Shown piece by piece: positions 37,594-49,450 of a stretch of 64,000 bases of DNA. The position numbers and the translations under genes are program-made. Source of the DNA: Punctularia strigosozonata HHB-11173 SS5 (taxonomy: Eukaryota; Basidiomycota; Agaricomycetes; Corticiales; Punctulariaceae); NCBI RefSeq assembly GCF_000264995.1, contig NW_006767441.1:328255-392254 (forward strand), read 5' to 3'. The notes beneath the pieces are model-generated. The model was not told the DNA's origin and did not search any database. It worked only from the letters and a program-made list of their open reading frames with translations. Each line of letters opens with the position of its first letter. The stretch's first letter is position 1.

Positions 37594-38802
37594 GGCGGTT
37601 AAGGGCTGTTCTGTCCTATGCATGTGCATACTGCTGTCTTCTATCCATCGATCTTTTGGACTGTCTGGGATCGCGAAACACTCAGGGTCCAGCATTGCCC
37701 TGAGAAGCGGTAAGGCACCGGATGCTGTCATCGCATATTCTCCGAACAGACGCCCGTTTAGCGACGACTAAATGCCCGTCGATCTATGGCGGCAGTGTGG
37801 CTCTGTTGTGGCAGCTTTCGGCGTGCACCTTGACCTTGAGGCCCTCAACCTCCCTCAGTGGAGATGAGCGATTCAATATTCTCAGGCGGGCAATGAATGC
37901 GGTATTCTACTCTACTCCGATACGGAGCATGGTCCGAGTCGGCCTGTTGCCTGCCGCCCCGCAACTGTATATCGGCCACAGACTGAGCCGCTGCATGGTT
38001 TCAATGGAAGGCCGTTTTGGATGTTTGGCGGTGAGGGAGTCACGGAAGTAGCGTGATGGAGCATTTGAGTGCCCGGTTCTATGTAATGAAAACTTGTGAA
38101 CTCATGCGCATCCGCCGTGCGGCTTACCAGCCTGGCATAAGATTAGCGACGGTCCGGCACTGCTGAACTGGAAGAAGGTTCAAACCCCTCTTTGCTCCCA
38201 GTGGCTCACATTCGTGCGGCCGGGCACTCCATGATCATGAATGAGCGGCAGAAAACCCCATTTATCGACAGATCGTTGGTAGATGTGAAGGAGTGTGCCT
38301 TATACATGAGGTTTACTATCAACGGACGGAAGCGAAGATATCGCGATTTACCATGCCGTCGCATAGACTGCCCTTGACAGCATTTCGAGAATTCTGCGAT
38401 CAGGAAGGTGGTGAGGCATGAGAACATCGCGGGTGGATCCAATGCAAGTCAAAGCTCTTCGTTGGCGCGTTCTTTCGCAGAGAAAGCTGGTCAGCGTCTG
38501 CGCAGTCGGATGATCTGCAGCGAGTACATGGTGCATGGGCTGCCGCCCGTTATGCAGGTGCTTGGGACTGCATGCGAGAACGTCGCGGAAGCAAATCAGA
38601 GAGCGGAGACGTGGCTGTGATCCGCGGCGGCTGAAACCAAAGTCGAAACGTCCAGCGTCTGGGGAATCTCCGACCTCGCCGGAGGGTCCTCGTAGGCGCC
38701 CCGGCTTCTTACCAACAACGTATATAACACCGGTCTGGCTGCCTCGATGTCGATTGCCCGGCACTCCGTCCCTCCTCGGTTCCTTCCCCTCGCTTGGACG
38801 CC
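37594..38802. other. Intergenic stretch upstream of the MFS permease
   Basis: About 1.2 kb without a supported gene. Minus-strand frames at 37731-37237 and 38842-38348 overlap coding exons or lack family features. A TATATAA box lies at 38721-38727, about 75 bases before the permease start, and is its likely core promoter. Confidence 0.45.
38721..38727 (+). promoter_or_regulatory. Putative TATA box of the MFS permease
   Basis: TATATAA, 75 bases before the ATG at 38803. Called on sequence and position only. Confidence 0.4.
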
Positions 38803-41039
38803 ATGTCGAACATCGGCTCACTGGACGAAAAGCACGTACCAATCCAGGCCGACGTGCAGGACGTCGATGTTGCGGCCCAGTTGACTGCTGGGAAGGAGGT
38901 CATCCTGACACCCGAGGAGGCGGCGCGGATCAGGTCTGTGGCCAAACGTATTCATACAGCATACAGTGTTCATGCTAATAGTGAACCAGGAAAAAGATCG
39001 ACTGGCACATCCTGCCGCTGATGTTCGGTATGTCCGTGCTCAGCGTTAGTGGGGTGCGCGGTCTGACGGGCGCTTTCAGTTCTATATCTCATACAGTACG
39101 CGGACAAGACCACTCTCGGCCAGGCCGCGGTTTTGGGCATCATCAAAGACGCGCATCTCAATCAGAACCAGTTCAATTGGCTGGGGACCATATTTTACCT
39201 GTCATTCCTGGTTTTTGGTAAGTGCTGGTAGAGCGAAGATCGCGATGGTTGTTTGAACGACGTATAGAGTACCCGCAGAACCTCGCCCTGCAACGCTTTC
39301 CAGTTGGCAAATGGATGAGCGTTAACATCTTCATCTGGGGTGTTGCTCTCGCTTGCCACGCTGCGTGCAAATCCTTCGGTGCCCTCTTCGCTTGCAGGTT
39401 CATCCTTGGTATGTGCGAAGGCGCGATCACACCAGGGTACGTAGATGAACCATTGCTATCAGCCAAGGCTTGTCAATGACGCGGTGCTTTAGGTTCATGC
39501 TCGTCACCTCGATGTTCTACACTCGGGATGAGCAAACGCGGAGGACCGGATTCTGGTGTACGTCTTCCGTTTTCCGTTGGATGTTGTACGATTTCGAAGC
39601 TCATAGCTTCTGACAGTTCTAATGAACGGCTCCGCCATCATCGTAATGGGTTTCCTCGCGTTCGGTACGCTGCACATCAAGTCGGGATCAGTCATGCCTT
39701 GGCAATGGTACTTCCGCTCGTGAATCCATGTATGACATCTGACTGAACTGATTTAGGCTGGTCATCATCATGGGCATCTTGACAATAATCACATCCGTAT
39801 TATTCTGGTACGCTCGAATGCATGCAGCCCCACTGACAAGGTAGCTGATGCAAATTGAACCCAGGTTCTTCTTCCCAGACTCTCCGACGAATGCGCATTT
39901 CCTCACGCCCGACGAACGTGTCATGGCCATCGAGCGTATCAAATCGAACCAAGCTGGCGTCGAGAATAAGAAGTTCAAGCGAGAGCAGTGCGTGGCCTAC
40001 ACGTTGTGCTAGCCGACGTTGTCTTATGGCCTCATTGCAGGATGATCGAGGCATTCACCGATCCAAAGACGTGGTTGTTTGCGCTTTTCGCTGCCATAGA
40101 AAACATAACAAACTCCGTGAGTTTCTTTGTCTATAGCTTATGTACTCCGTGTTCTCACGGTACCCCAGCTCTCGAACCAACGCCAGCTGATTGTCAACCT
40201 CTTCGGCTTCACGCCCATCCAAACGACCCTCCTCGGCTGTGTGGACGGCGTAGTAGAAAGTGAGATGAATCATTTCCGCGCGTTCTGGCAGTACTGATCA
40301 CTACATGTAAACAGTTATATCGATCGCTGCTGGTGTCACCATTGCTACTGCTTGGAAGAATGGACGTGGATATACCGCGGTTCTGTTCTTCGTCCCAGCC
40401 ATCCTCGGTGCAATCCTGGTCAACACGCTGCCGTCACATAACCGCGTTGGCTTGCTCTTCTCTTATTGGATCTCAAGTACGTGAGATCACGATGCCCCGC
40501 TTAACTATGCCAATCAATGGTGATCTCCAGTCACGGAAATCGTACCGTTTGTGATCATCCTGTCCTGGGTGACGTTGACCACGGCCGGACATACAAAACG
40601 TAGGTCGTCGCCGATGAACGTCGTGGATGGTATCTCACTCGCATGGATAGGTGTGACCGTTAACGCCATCGTCCTGTGCGCTTACGCCGTCGGTAATGCC
40701 GCGGGCCCGTTCATGTGGAAGAAGAAATATCAGCCACGGAATCACGTCCCTTGGGCCATCATCGCCGCTTGCTCATTTGCGAGTGGTATCATTGCCCTCG
40801 TGATCCGCTTCGTACTCGCGAGGGAGAACAAACGGCGCGACGCTTCTGGGACTACAACGGACAGCTACGACGATGTTTACCTGACTTCTGTTAAGGAGGA
40901 TGGGACAACTACTGAGCGCCATGTTGACCGCGTGTTCTTGGACTTGACAGATCGGTATGTGTTTCCGCTTTACTAGCCGGACGGTACTCTTACCGCATGT
41001 TCCTATAGGCAAAACCAGGAGTTCCGTTACGTTCTATAG
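38803..41039 (+). CDS. MFS permease of the anion:cation symporter (Dal5/TNA1-like) family
   Basis: Plasma-membrane uptake carrier; the fungal family imports allantoate, ureidosuccinate, nicotinate or related carboxylates with protons. About ten short introns interrupt it. The first transmembrane region follows RKKIDWHILPLMF, a hallmark of the family (basic residues then WHILP). Then come YADKTTLGQAAVLGI, SFLVFEYPQNLALQRFP, FILGMCEGAITPGF, a central cytosolic loop (PDSPTNAHFLTPDER) and the C-terminal half with GCVDGVVE and NAAGPFMWKKKYQP. About twelve hydrophobic spans can be counted. The substrate cannot be fixed from the sequence. The stop is at 41037-41039. Confidence 0.9.
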
Positions 41040-41171
41040 TTAGGTATATAATAGCTCAAACGCTTTGGTACTTCGGATGGAAGGGTCTTGTACTGTCATA
41101 CATATAAGTTACAGAAACACATGTGTTACACAGTCGCAACCGAGAGTCGGAATGTCCATGACTTGCTCAGA

Positions 41172-44100
41172 TCATAGGAATGATGCTACCTTTACCGGCC
41201 GGCGGACAGCTGCTGAATTACCTTCCTTGAAGCGATAGCTAACCTTGTATTTCTTAATTGCCACCGCGCGTTTCGACGAAGTCGTAGGGGCGATTTTGAT
41301 CGGTCGACCAAAGAAGTCGACGGGGGGCTATAACAACTATGTATGAGCTCACCTCCGTGCGTTCGCACCACGATCCGTACCTTGTCGGCGATGTCCAGCT
41401 TCTGTTGCTCCGTCTTGGAACGTTTGAGTGCCGGCCCCGCTGGGTCCGGGGCCTGTACCAGGGTTGCTTCCCCGTCGTCATCGGCTCCCTCAGGCCTTTC
41501 GTCTTCGGCACCATCGTGGTTGGCATGTGAGGCGCGGCTACCGAAGTAGTCAAATCTGCCTGCCTTAGTCCTCTCAATCGCCTCAGCATGGCGTGCGATC
41601 AATTTCGCATCGATCTTTGCGGAAGAGTTAGACGTCATTTCTTGATATTGAATCTTGACTCATGCACTCACCTCTTGAGCAACAAGGTGCCGTACCGCGT
41701 AACGGGAAACAGACAGGTCCGCGGCGCGTTTGCCTTCGTAGGTTACGAATACATCAACCGGTCTGTGACGTTGAGTGAGGGAGAGCATTCCATACAGGCA
41801 ACATGTACGCACGGATCGAGTCGGTAAACAAGACGTCCGTCGTCATCCTTCTCCTGAACGAAACGCAATTCCAAGGACACCATGACATCGACCAGTCGAG
41901 AAAGCAGAGCCTTCTCTTGAGGCTTGATCACTTGACTGTTCACCGGCCGCAGTGGGGGGGAGATGATTCTGTTGATGAGAGGGGCGAATTCCAATTGTAG
42001 GACCTCGTCGCTGGCTAGGTGTCTGTAGTCCCCATTGCGGGAAGCGCCAGCCATTCGGAGGCCTTTGGATAGTGATTTGTAGATTTCTTCATTTGTCCGA
42101 GTGACAAGGAAATTCTGGAAAACTCGGATTTAATCTGCGTCCTTCGGCTTACGATCGCATCGTATGCTCACCTCCCAGTCAACCTTGGGTCGTTCCACCT
42201 TTGGACCCCCTCGTTCATGGAATAGTGGATAGAATGCAACCATCGAGTATGGAAGATACGGTATTAGCGCATACTCCCTCTCCGTTCGCATGGCGCCGTT
42301 CAGCATGTCATAGGTCACCAGCCATTCTTCCGCTTTCTCGTATCGATCGAACGTTGCATCGTGCCTTCGCAAGTTGAGATAGTGTTCGAAGCAGCCTAGT
42401 GCGATTCTGTCTATTGCGCCGCAGGCCTCGATTGAACGGCTGAGCCTGCCCACATATGCGGCTTCCTCCGTCTCCGTAATGGCCAGCTCTTTGACACGTT
42501 TGCGAGTCATAGGCGCGAAGAGATCGCCGAGAACAGACATGTAAGAGCTATCGGTTTCTTTCATCCCTGCGGTGGCTGCGCGCACCACGCTTTCCGACAC
42601 CTCCTGATTGCGGGCCTTGATGAATTGCAATGTGTTGAGACATCCTCGGAAGTCGCCCTTCGCGATTCCGACAAGAGCACTGAGTGCACGGGCCTCAGCC
42701 TTAAGCTCTTCCTCCTCGCAAATCCATCGCAGTCTTTTCACAATATGAACGTCGCTTGGACGGTTGAACCTGCAAGTGCTTGTATAAACAAAGGCTGGCA
42801 AGAATTGGGATGCGCAAAGTCACCGAATTATTCGTGCGTGTTGTCGTAACTTGGTCAAGGAGGAGGCGTAGAGGTCGTTGCAGATGCATATGATGGGCCG
42901 GAGGAGCGGCCGAACACGCTCGGGTTTGTTATTACGGCCTTGCCAAATACGTAAGAGTCGTATTCAGCGATGTGTGAGCGAAAGTACCTTTCTTCTTGGG
43001 GTTATCGAATGTTAGCTGGATCAATTTTTGCACAAATGACCCTGCCTGAGCCAGAGTATCAGCGAGCAGTACCTACTCCAGAGTTACATCACGACGACGC
43101 ACATTATCTCCGGCTCCAGTAGCACCATCTATTTCGTCTATCACGACGAGGTAAGGCTTGGATTTACCCACAGCAGCGCCTGCTTCTAACGCAGGTTTTA
43201 TCCGGTCGTCAATGATAGAACCCGAACGAGCATCACTAAGGAACATGAACGAACTATGTGCAAAAGAGAGGTGAGCTAACTACCTAGCATTGATCTCGAA
43301 GACGCTATAGCCTGCTTGCTGGGCCACGACATGGGCAAGGGTTGTTTTCCCCAAGCCTGGAGGACCTGAAAGAAGCAAGAGCTACGAATGATTCCAATCA
43401 TGATTATTAGTAAATTGTGGGTATGCCATACACTTCCTTACCTTTTCTTTTGGACGTTTCCACTCGTCCTTGCTCTCTTCCCAATCCTGATCCTGGTTGC
43501 TGGATCCCGCATTGGGTGACCACTCATCCCTTGCTCTCTTCTTGCCCTTATTCTTCCCAATCACCTTCTGGGGGCCGAACACGCAGAAGTCCCATTGTTT
43601 GACCCATGCTAGAGTCTCGCGATGCACGCGCTCGTCGCCGATTAAATCGGTAAACCGGGTCGGTTTGTATCGATCAGTCCACAGATCACGAGTCGGCATC
43701 GCCGAGCTAGATGCGGGTTCAATCCCTGTTCGTCCTGGCAACGAGTCACTGTGACTAATGTGTCAGCTCGGAGACCGATGGAAGCAACATCGAGCTGACA
43801 TCAAAGCTAAGCTCTCTGCCTCCTTTCTGGATAGCTCCTCCATAAGGCGGTGAATCGGGACATCAAGCAATTTGCTCATCCGGCTGGATGACGACATTGC
43901 TCCTTCTCTCTGCGCAATAATCAGTATAGATTACACCAGTAAAAAGTCTGCTGGGAATACCTGCGTTGGCCCTCGGCGTTTTCGTTTGATGTTGAGACTT
44001 TGACCATCGTAAGTCGTTGCTCGCACGCCGAACCAAGATGTACGGGATGTACGGGCGTGATCATTCGCAGCGTCGTTACGAGCGTAAGGTCGAAGGATTT

Positions 44101-44491
44101 CGGATAATGACGGGAGGCTGTCGTCCTGTGAGTCGGAAAGAAGGGAGGGTTGAAGGCTCCCGAAACCAGCTTCCGAAGCAGATGCAGGACACTGAAAGGA
44201 TTCTCCAAGCAGGCCATTGGCGAGCAGTCCTTCTTTCGATAGAATTTGTCAAAAAAACGCGCGGGTCATAACTGCGTGCGTACGCTTACCTTGATCACGC
44301 CCGTTTTGAGTCGAAGGACCCGTACCCGTATCTTCGTTATCCACGTGTAATTCGCGTTGTTCATCCGGGTATACGAGCAGTCCGTTGTGCTGGAAAGTGT
44401 CAGACGCGTCCATACGCGATTCTTCTGCATGCGGGAACGACGGTTCCCCGAGCAAGCCGTTACTCCTGAGTACGTCGACTTCTGTCATCAT
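41172..44491 (-). CDS. CTF18: Chromosome transmission fidelity protein 18, alternative RFC clamp-loader subunit
   Basis: Large subunit of the CTF18-RFC complex that loads and unloads PCNA for sister-chromatid cohesion and checkpoint signalling. The N-terminal region is low complexity with three NGLL peptides. The AAA+ core begins [22 protein letters not shown] and has Walker [13 protein letters not shown] near 43360 and Walker [12 protein letters not shown] near 43140. RFC-box regions follow (CNDLYA-type, [12 protein letters not shown]). The C-terminus carries the CTF18 hallmarks DFFGRP and [15 protein letters not shown] near 41200-41310, which separate it from RFC1 and ELG1. A 53-base intron joins DIADK to PPVDFFGRP in frame. 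The start is taken at 44491 ([11 protein letters not shown]); an in-frame upstream ATG exists at 44572. Confidence 0.92.
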
Positions 44492-44495
44492 AAGG

Positions 44496-44501
44496 ACGCG
44501 T
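44496..44501. promoter_or_regulatory. MCB-like ACGCGT box at the CTF18 start
   Basis: Palindromic ACGCGT five bases upstream of the chosen CTF18 ATG. If the upstream ATG at 44572 is the true start, it would be inside coding sequence, so its status depends on the transcription start. Confidence 0.3.
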
Positions 44502-45504
44502 TCAAAGTAGTGAGACGCGCAGTGCACAAGATAAGAGTCGTTCGCTGTGAGTAATGGGGTGGGAGAGTGCACAGATATGTCAAGAGACGAGCGCTGAACT
44601 GCTGGAACACCGCGGGCTGACAGTGAGGTCCAGGAAATGAGCGCGCGGATGCCTCACGTGATCGTTTCTGTCATGTAATAGTCACAGTCACGCCCACCTT
44701 GAACATGTTACCTGTTGAGGTTTGCGTAGACTTTTCCCCATCGCTCGACCCATATTTCACCCTATCACGAAGAGGGAGCATACATGCTCGTCTCTTGTCA
44801 GGAGATCTGGTAAAGAGCGAGAAGAACGAGTCGATCCTGGCATTTGATCTGTTCGCCCCAAGCGTCCGCCAACGCTAGCAGAATTTCTGTGCCTGGTTTC
44901 GGTCATCGCTCAGACACATCACCGCCGGTACGCTAGCTATGGATGCACCGCGTGACAAAGGCGCCGTTCTTGCTGTGATGCTGGTGCTGTTGGCGGTTGT
45001 CATCAAACAGGTAAGCAAGCAGTGAAGGACGCGATCGTTCCGTCTCCGTAAAATTGGCTCCAGTCCACAGAACATTGCAAACGTTCACGACTTACAACTC
45101 GTGTGTGTGACATCGCGCTGAGGAGCTTCACTCTGATCATACTAGCTATCGATCGACTCAATTCTGGGACTTGACGAACGCTGGGGTGGACGATCACCGA
45201 TCTCTAGGTTTGCCACGATGAAACATAGGCGCAAACCGAGAACCCCATGCTGTCGGTCTTCGCAGCCTCGACACAGGGGATTAGCAGTCCCATCTCCGGT
45301 GGCCGGCGTTGGAACAACACGTGTCAAGCCTTGACGACGGGATTATAAGGGGGTAGTGGGTTCAAGAACAGGCGTGCATTCTCTGTGAGGATCCCATTGC
45401 TGCAGCTTCGTGGTTTCACATTCTCCAGGACCTGGCGTCCCCCGCACTATTCTGAGACCTGCGTTCTCTGCATCTACTTCATCCTCGACGACGCTAATTT
45501 CCTA
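44502..45504. other. CTF18 divergent intergenic region
   Basis: About 1 kb between CTF18 (leftward) and a secreted-protein gene (rightward). A short open stretch from an ATG near 44940 encodes about 29 residues with a hydrophobic core but is probably chance. No other gene is recognised. Confidence 0.4.
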
Positions 45505-46446
45505 ATGTACGGTCTACTCTATGGTTCACTATTGCTGCTCTCGGCGCTCGTATCCGCTGTGAAGGCTTTGCCCGCACCATCGAAGCGTGCCACGGACTTC
45601 CTTGATCCTCATCTGGGCGGCGGGAAGATGGGCGCAGATGGTGGAGGAGTCCTGGAACCTATTAACATCATCATTTCCGCCAACTCCTCGCCAGAGGTTC
45701 TGACGGACGACGGCTTCACAAACTACATGAAATCGCTTGGCCTTTCGATCGAATGTCTCGGCCAACATGGCGGTGGACTGTTCACTGCTGATTTGGGCGA
45801 TGGCAATGGGTCCAAGAACCAGACCATTGAGATGAGGGATGATTTCGGTGTACGTAAATCTATCTGATTGCCGATCGTTGAATGACCCTAGCTCAGGTGA
45901 GTTTCCTGGGCATTGGCACCTGCTTGGAGAGCCTCACTGGCGGGAATCATCTCAGGTAAGATTTCTCTCCGCGAGGCGATGCACGATCTCACATCCAGCG
46001 TATATGCACAGGATGTTCCGCCAGGATGGACCCAGCGCAAACAGCGGCGCGCTTTTCCTAGCCGTCTCTGAAGAGAAGGACCTGAGCCAACACCATACGG
46101 TCGATGACGACGGTTATAACAAAGGCCGGTAAGTCGCAACCTCCGTCATTATATGTATCCTTTTTGTGCTGAAAGCAACTGGTTGTCATGACCGTGCCAC
46201 TTGCGTTAGCGATAAAATTGTATCAGCCGCCACCAACCCGGACGGCACGTCTCACGATGGCGTCAGCTATAAGTGCAGAACGGTCTGCTGACAGCTGGTA
46301 CTACGATCGATGGGCTCCCCGTCAACCATGGTAAGCCAATTCAGATGGATTACGTCCGCATTAACCACCACGTAATTGATTTTCCTCCTTCCGCAGGCAT
46401 ATCCCAGGATGGCGTTGTCCAGATGCTCACCGTCACCATTCAGTAA
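45505..46446 (+). CDS. Secreted protein of a fungal family of unknown function, possibly frameshifted
   Basis: The N-terminus is a signal peptide (MYGLLYGSLLLLSALVSAVKA) followed by a Gly-rich segment. Conserved-looking blocks follow: SSPEVLTDDGFTNYMKSLGL, LGDGNGSKNQTIEMRDDFG, TCLESLTGGNHLRMFRQ, SGALFLAVSEEKDL, DDDGYNKGRDKIV and the C-terminal NHGISQDGVVQMLTVTIQ. From memory, similar secreted proteins of unknown role occur in wood-decay basidiomycetes. Introns are near 45850-45899, 45959-46010, 46130-46209 and 46330-46397. Between GVSYK and NGLLTAG (near 46271-46279) the reading frame changes, and no normal-sized intron there repairs it. So this is either a young pseudogene, a sequence error or an unusual splice. 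Confidence 0.6.
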
Positions 46447-47374
46447 TTTGGCAATCGAGTTGGCGAATCGGCTCACGCCGCTATTGACATGGAGCTCGGA
46501 AGACTCGGCGTGTTATCAGTGTTCTGTCGGGCGCGCTCCCTGTGATCATTGCGCTGCGAGGCTTTGTGCTGTGTTCACTGGAGAAAATGGGTGGCGCGTG
46601 GAAGATAACCCCTCCTAGTTATAGAGTCCATACAAGCTCATGTGCGGGGATGTCGAGGATAGCCTTATAATGATCAATTTCACGAATGACGGGGGCATCA
46701 TCGTCTGGTTTCAGCTCACAAACAGGGTCCTAGAAGGGGGCGGTGCCTAGATCTGAAACTGCTTAGTATTCAGCAACTTTCTCCCTTAAGCTCAACCTGG
46801 TGAAGGTAGATCGTGTTTGAGTCGGGACGCCGCCGGTCTTGGCGGGGTATTCCCTAAACGCGTGGCATGCGTCGCACCGCCCAAGCTGCGCCGGCAGCAG
46901 AACTCTGGCCATTCCACATCTTTTGACAACGCTCTATTGACGTTCTCGCACCGTTGCAGAGTTGTGACTGCTATGCATAGAAGCGTAAGATTCAGTGCTC
47001 GTCGTATGCTCTAAGCTGTCGGAATTAGGTTATCGGCAGCCCGTACCCGGCTGGCGTATAGAAACCGTTATCCTGGCTTTGTATACGCCTACTACGTACA
47101 CGTCGTTGTGCCCTGCGACAAATGCGGAGGGGCTGGGCTTCTGCGGTGACCGCGGTGAGGAGAGATCGCGCCCAGTGCTCATCGGACATCAGACGGTGCC
47201 TCACGCGTAACCGGATCATGCTATGCCAGAAAATTTGCCGACTGGGGTCGAGATCCGCATGACGGAACGATATATAATGCACGTCGTCTTGCGGACAAGC
47301 AAGAACAGCCCTACCTCTTAACCATCCAACTATTTAACTGGTGGATAAACACCTATTAGAGCGACATACTAATC
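46447..47374. other. Intergenic region upstream of the aminotransferase
   Basis: No gene supported. Open frames are short and overlap on both strands without family features. The right end should hold the aminotransferase promoter. Confidence 0.4.
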
Positions 47375-49115
47375 ATGCCTGGCGAACCGAGCTTCCAGTC
47401 CCCGAGCTATTCACCTCCCGATCTTTCGCATCACCTTTCTATCGAAGCGAGGGCCCGGTTGCCCAACCCTATGAAGGCGATATGGAAAGTCGCCCAAGGT
47501 AAACCAGGCGCTATCAGCCTAGCGAATGGTACGCTCGCTCCATAGACATTTCGTATGCTGTGGATTAACAAACATTACCAGGCGACCCCCACCATTCTCT
47601 GTACCCCATTCATAAGATGGAGTTCGAGATTCCTTCGATAGCCTCCGAGGATCCTGTTCGGGCGTGGCGGGCGGGCACAGGCGGTTCCCAGATTATCGGC
47701 GCTTCCAGGGATGACCCTGGACCGAGCTCGAGCAGGGTCAGCCTGAATAAGGCGATGGCGTACACGACAGGCGCCGGTCTGCCAGAAACCCAGGATGTCC
47801 TCGCGAAATTCACGGATATCTTCCACCATCCGCCAAACCACCGCGTCACCCCTTCACTAGGCAATTTCGACGCCGTCACCAAATGCTTCCGCCTCCTTGG
47901 AGAGCATGGCGATAGTTTCCTGGCCGATGAATACACCTTTAGCGCGCTCACGAACGCGGCGTTGCCACACGGAATCAGATGGGTTCCCGTAGAAATTGAT
48001 GCGGGAGGGCTGATTCCGGACAAGCTGGACGCTCTGATGCAAGGATGGAATACGGCAACTCGCGGCCGCAAACCCCATGTTCTGTACCTTACCCCGTAAG
48101 CTTTATACTCAGAGAACGAAGAGGAGATCTTGATTATTTCGGTCTCATTCTACAGATCTGGCCAAAACCCCACAGGGTCCACCCTGACCTTGGAGCGCCG
48201 GCAGCGTATCTATGCGCTGTGCAGGAAATGGGATTTGATCATCATTGAAGATGGTGAGGAAGTCACGTTCATGGCATTGACCAGAAGCTCAGATTTGAAT
48301 ATGCAGATCCATATTATTTCCTGCAGTATGAGATCACCGCAGCTGGGCTCTCTCCAGAGGAGCCTGGATTCGCGACCCGCTATGCGAAACAGTTCACCCC
48401 ATCATTCCTTTCAATGGACGTCGATGGGCGCGTGCTTCGCATCGACAGCTTCAGCAAGATTCTCGCGCCAGGCATGCGCCTTGGCTGGATCACCGCCAGC
48501 CCTCTGTTCACCGAAAAGCTCGTCATATATACCGACTCTTCCACCATGCATCCCCATGGCTTCGGCCAAGTCTTCGTCCTCGAACTGCTAGGCGAGCGCG
48601 GATGGGGCGTCGACGGCTTCGCTCGCTGGCTGAGCAGTCTCCGCGAGGATTACAAGCGTCGGCGGGATGCGTTCCTGCAGACCTTCCAGGACGAAGTGGA
48701 GGCTAAGGCGCCAGGACTGGCTGAGATATCGCCCCCTCAGGCCGGGATGTTCTTCTGGATCAAGGTCAACCTGCAGAAGCATCCTCGCGCTGTTCCCGCG
48801 CAGAGTTCGAACGACGATGCTTCAACCCACAATGCATCTGCTCTCATGGAAGAACTGTTCTACGAGCTTCTCGAGGCTGGTTTGGTCATGATGCCCGCAT
48901 CTATCTTCGCCATCAAGCAAGAAGGACAGAAAAGTCAGATCGAGGAAGTGAGCGTTCATCTCGCATTTATCTCTGCGCCTTGCTCACGAAAGCAATCATA
49001 GCGCCTCAACTACTTTCGTGCCACGTTCGCCGGGACAGAGGAAACGGTGAAGCAGGGTCTCAGCATCTTCGGCCCCACACTTTCGAAGTTCTTCCGCGAC
49101 GAAAAGGCAGCTTGA
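47375..49115 (+). CDS. Aromatic amino acid aminotransferase (ARO8-like)
   Basis: PLP-dependent class I/II aminotransferase acting on Phe, Tyr, Trp or 2-aminoadipate/kynurenine-type substrates in the cytosol. Blocks in order: LPNPMKAIWKVAQGKPGAISLANGDP at the N-terminus, TTGAGLPETQDVLAKF, the TGPSGQNPTG-type loop read here as SGQNPTGSTLTLERR, IIEDDPYYFLQYE (Asp binding the PLP pyridine) and the PLP-lysine loop DSFSKILAPGMRLGW. Intron 48253-48306 restores EDDPYYF. The C-terminus contains PQAGMFFWIKV and ends FRDEKAA. Close relatives include ARO8, LYS-type and kynurenine transaminases, so the exact substrate is not certain. Confidence 0.9.
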
Positions 49116-49450
49116 GCTGGAGCTAATCATATAGAGCAGTCTAGAATATGTACCCGTAGAGATTGCATTGTATACACACTCTCGCACTTATGTATCGTAA
49201 TATATATTTTTCCCCGCTACACAACGGAGTTTTCCCTAGCCGAGGAGCCACGCGCACGGCAGAGAAGCAAAATTGCGAACGCCTCTGCTGCAAATCGTCT
49301 CATCCGCGTCGCTCTTTTACTCGGTCGGCTCGCGCTCAACGTCCACTACGCATGCGAACATAGCACGGTCACCATCTGCGGCTGCGCGCAATTTGCAGCG
49401 GCGGTACCTGCTACTTCGCGACCCGGCGTACTCACACAGTGACGTTTTAG
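49116..49450. other. Aminotransferase / F-box gene intergenic region
   Basis: Same-strand spacer with the aminotransferase 3' region and the F-box gene promoter. No gene seen. Confidence 0.45.

Noticed and set aside
37237-37731. Minus-strand 164-codon frame
   Set aside because: Overlaps the C-terminal exons of the M28 aminopeptidase, which are supported by family motifs; treated as a shadow.
38348-38842. Minus-strand 164-codon frame upstream of the MFS permease
   Set aside because: Crosses the permease promoter and start codon and is Arg-rich without family features.
41254-41589. Frameshift at the CTF18 C-terminus
   Set aside because: A 53-base GT-AG intron joins DIADK to PPVDFFGRP in frame and reaches the family's C-terminal block.
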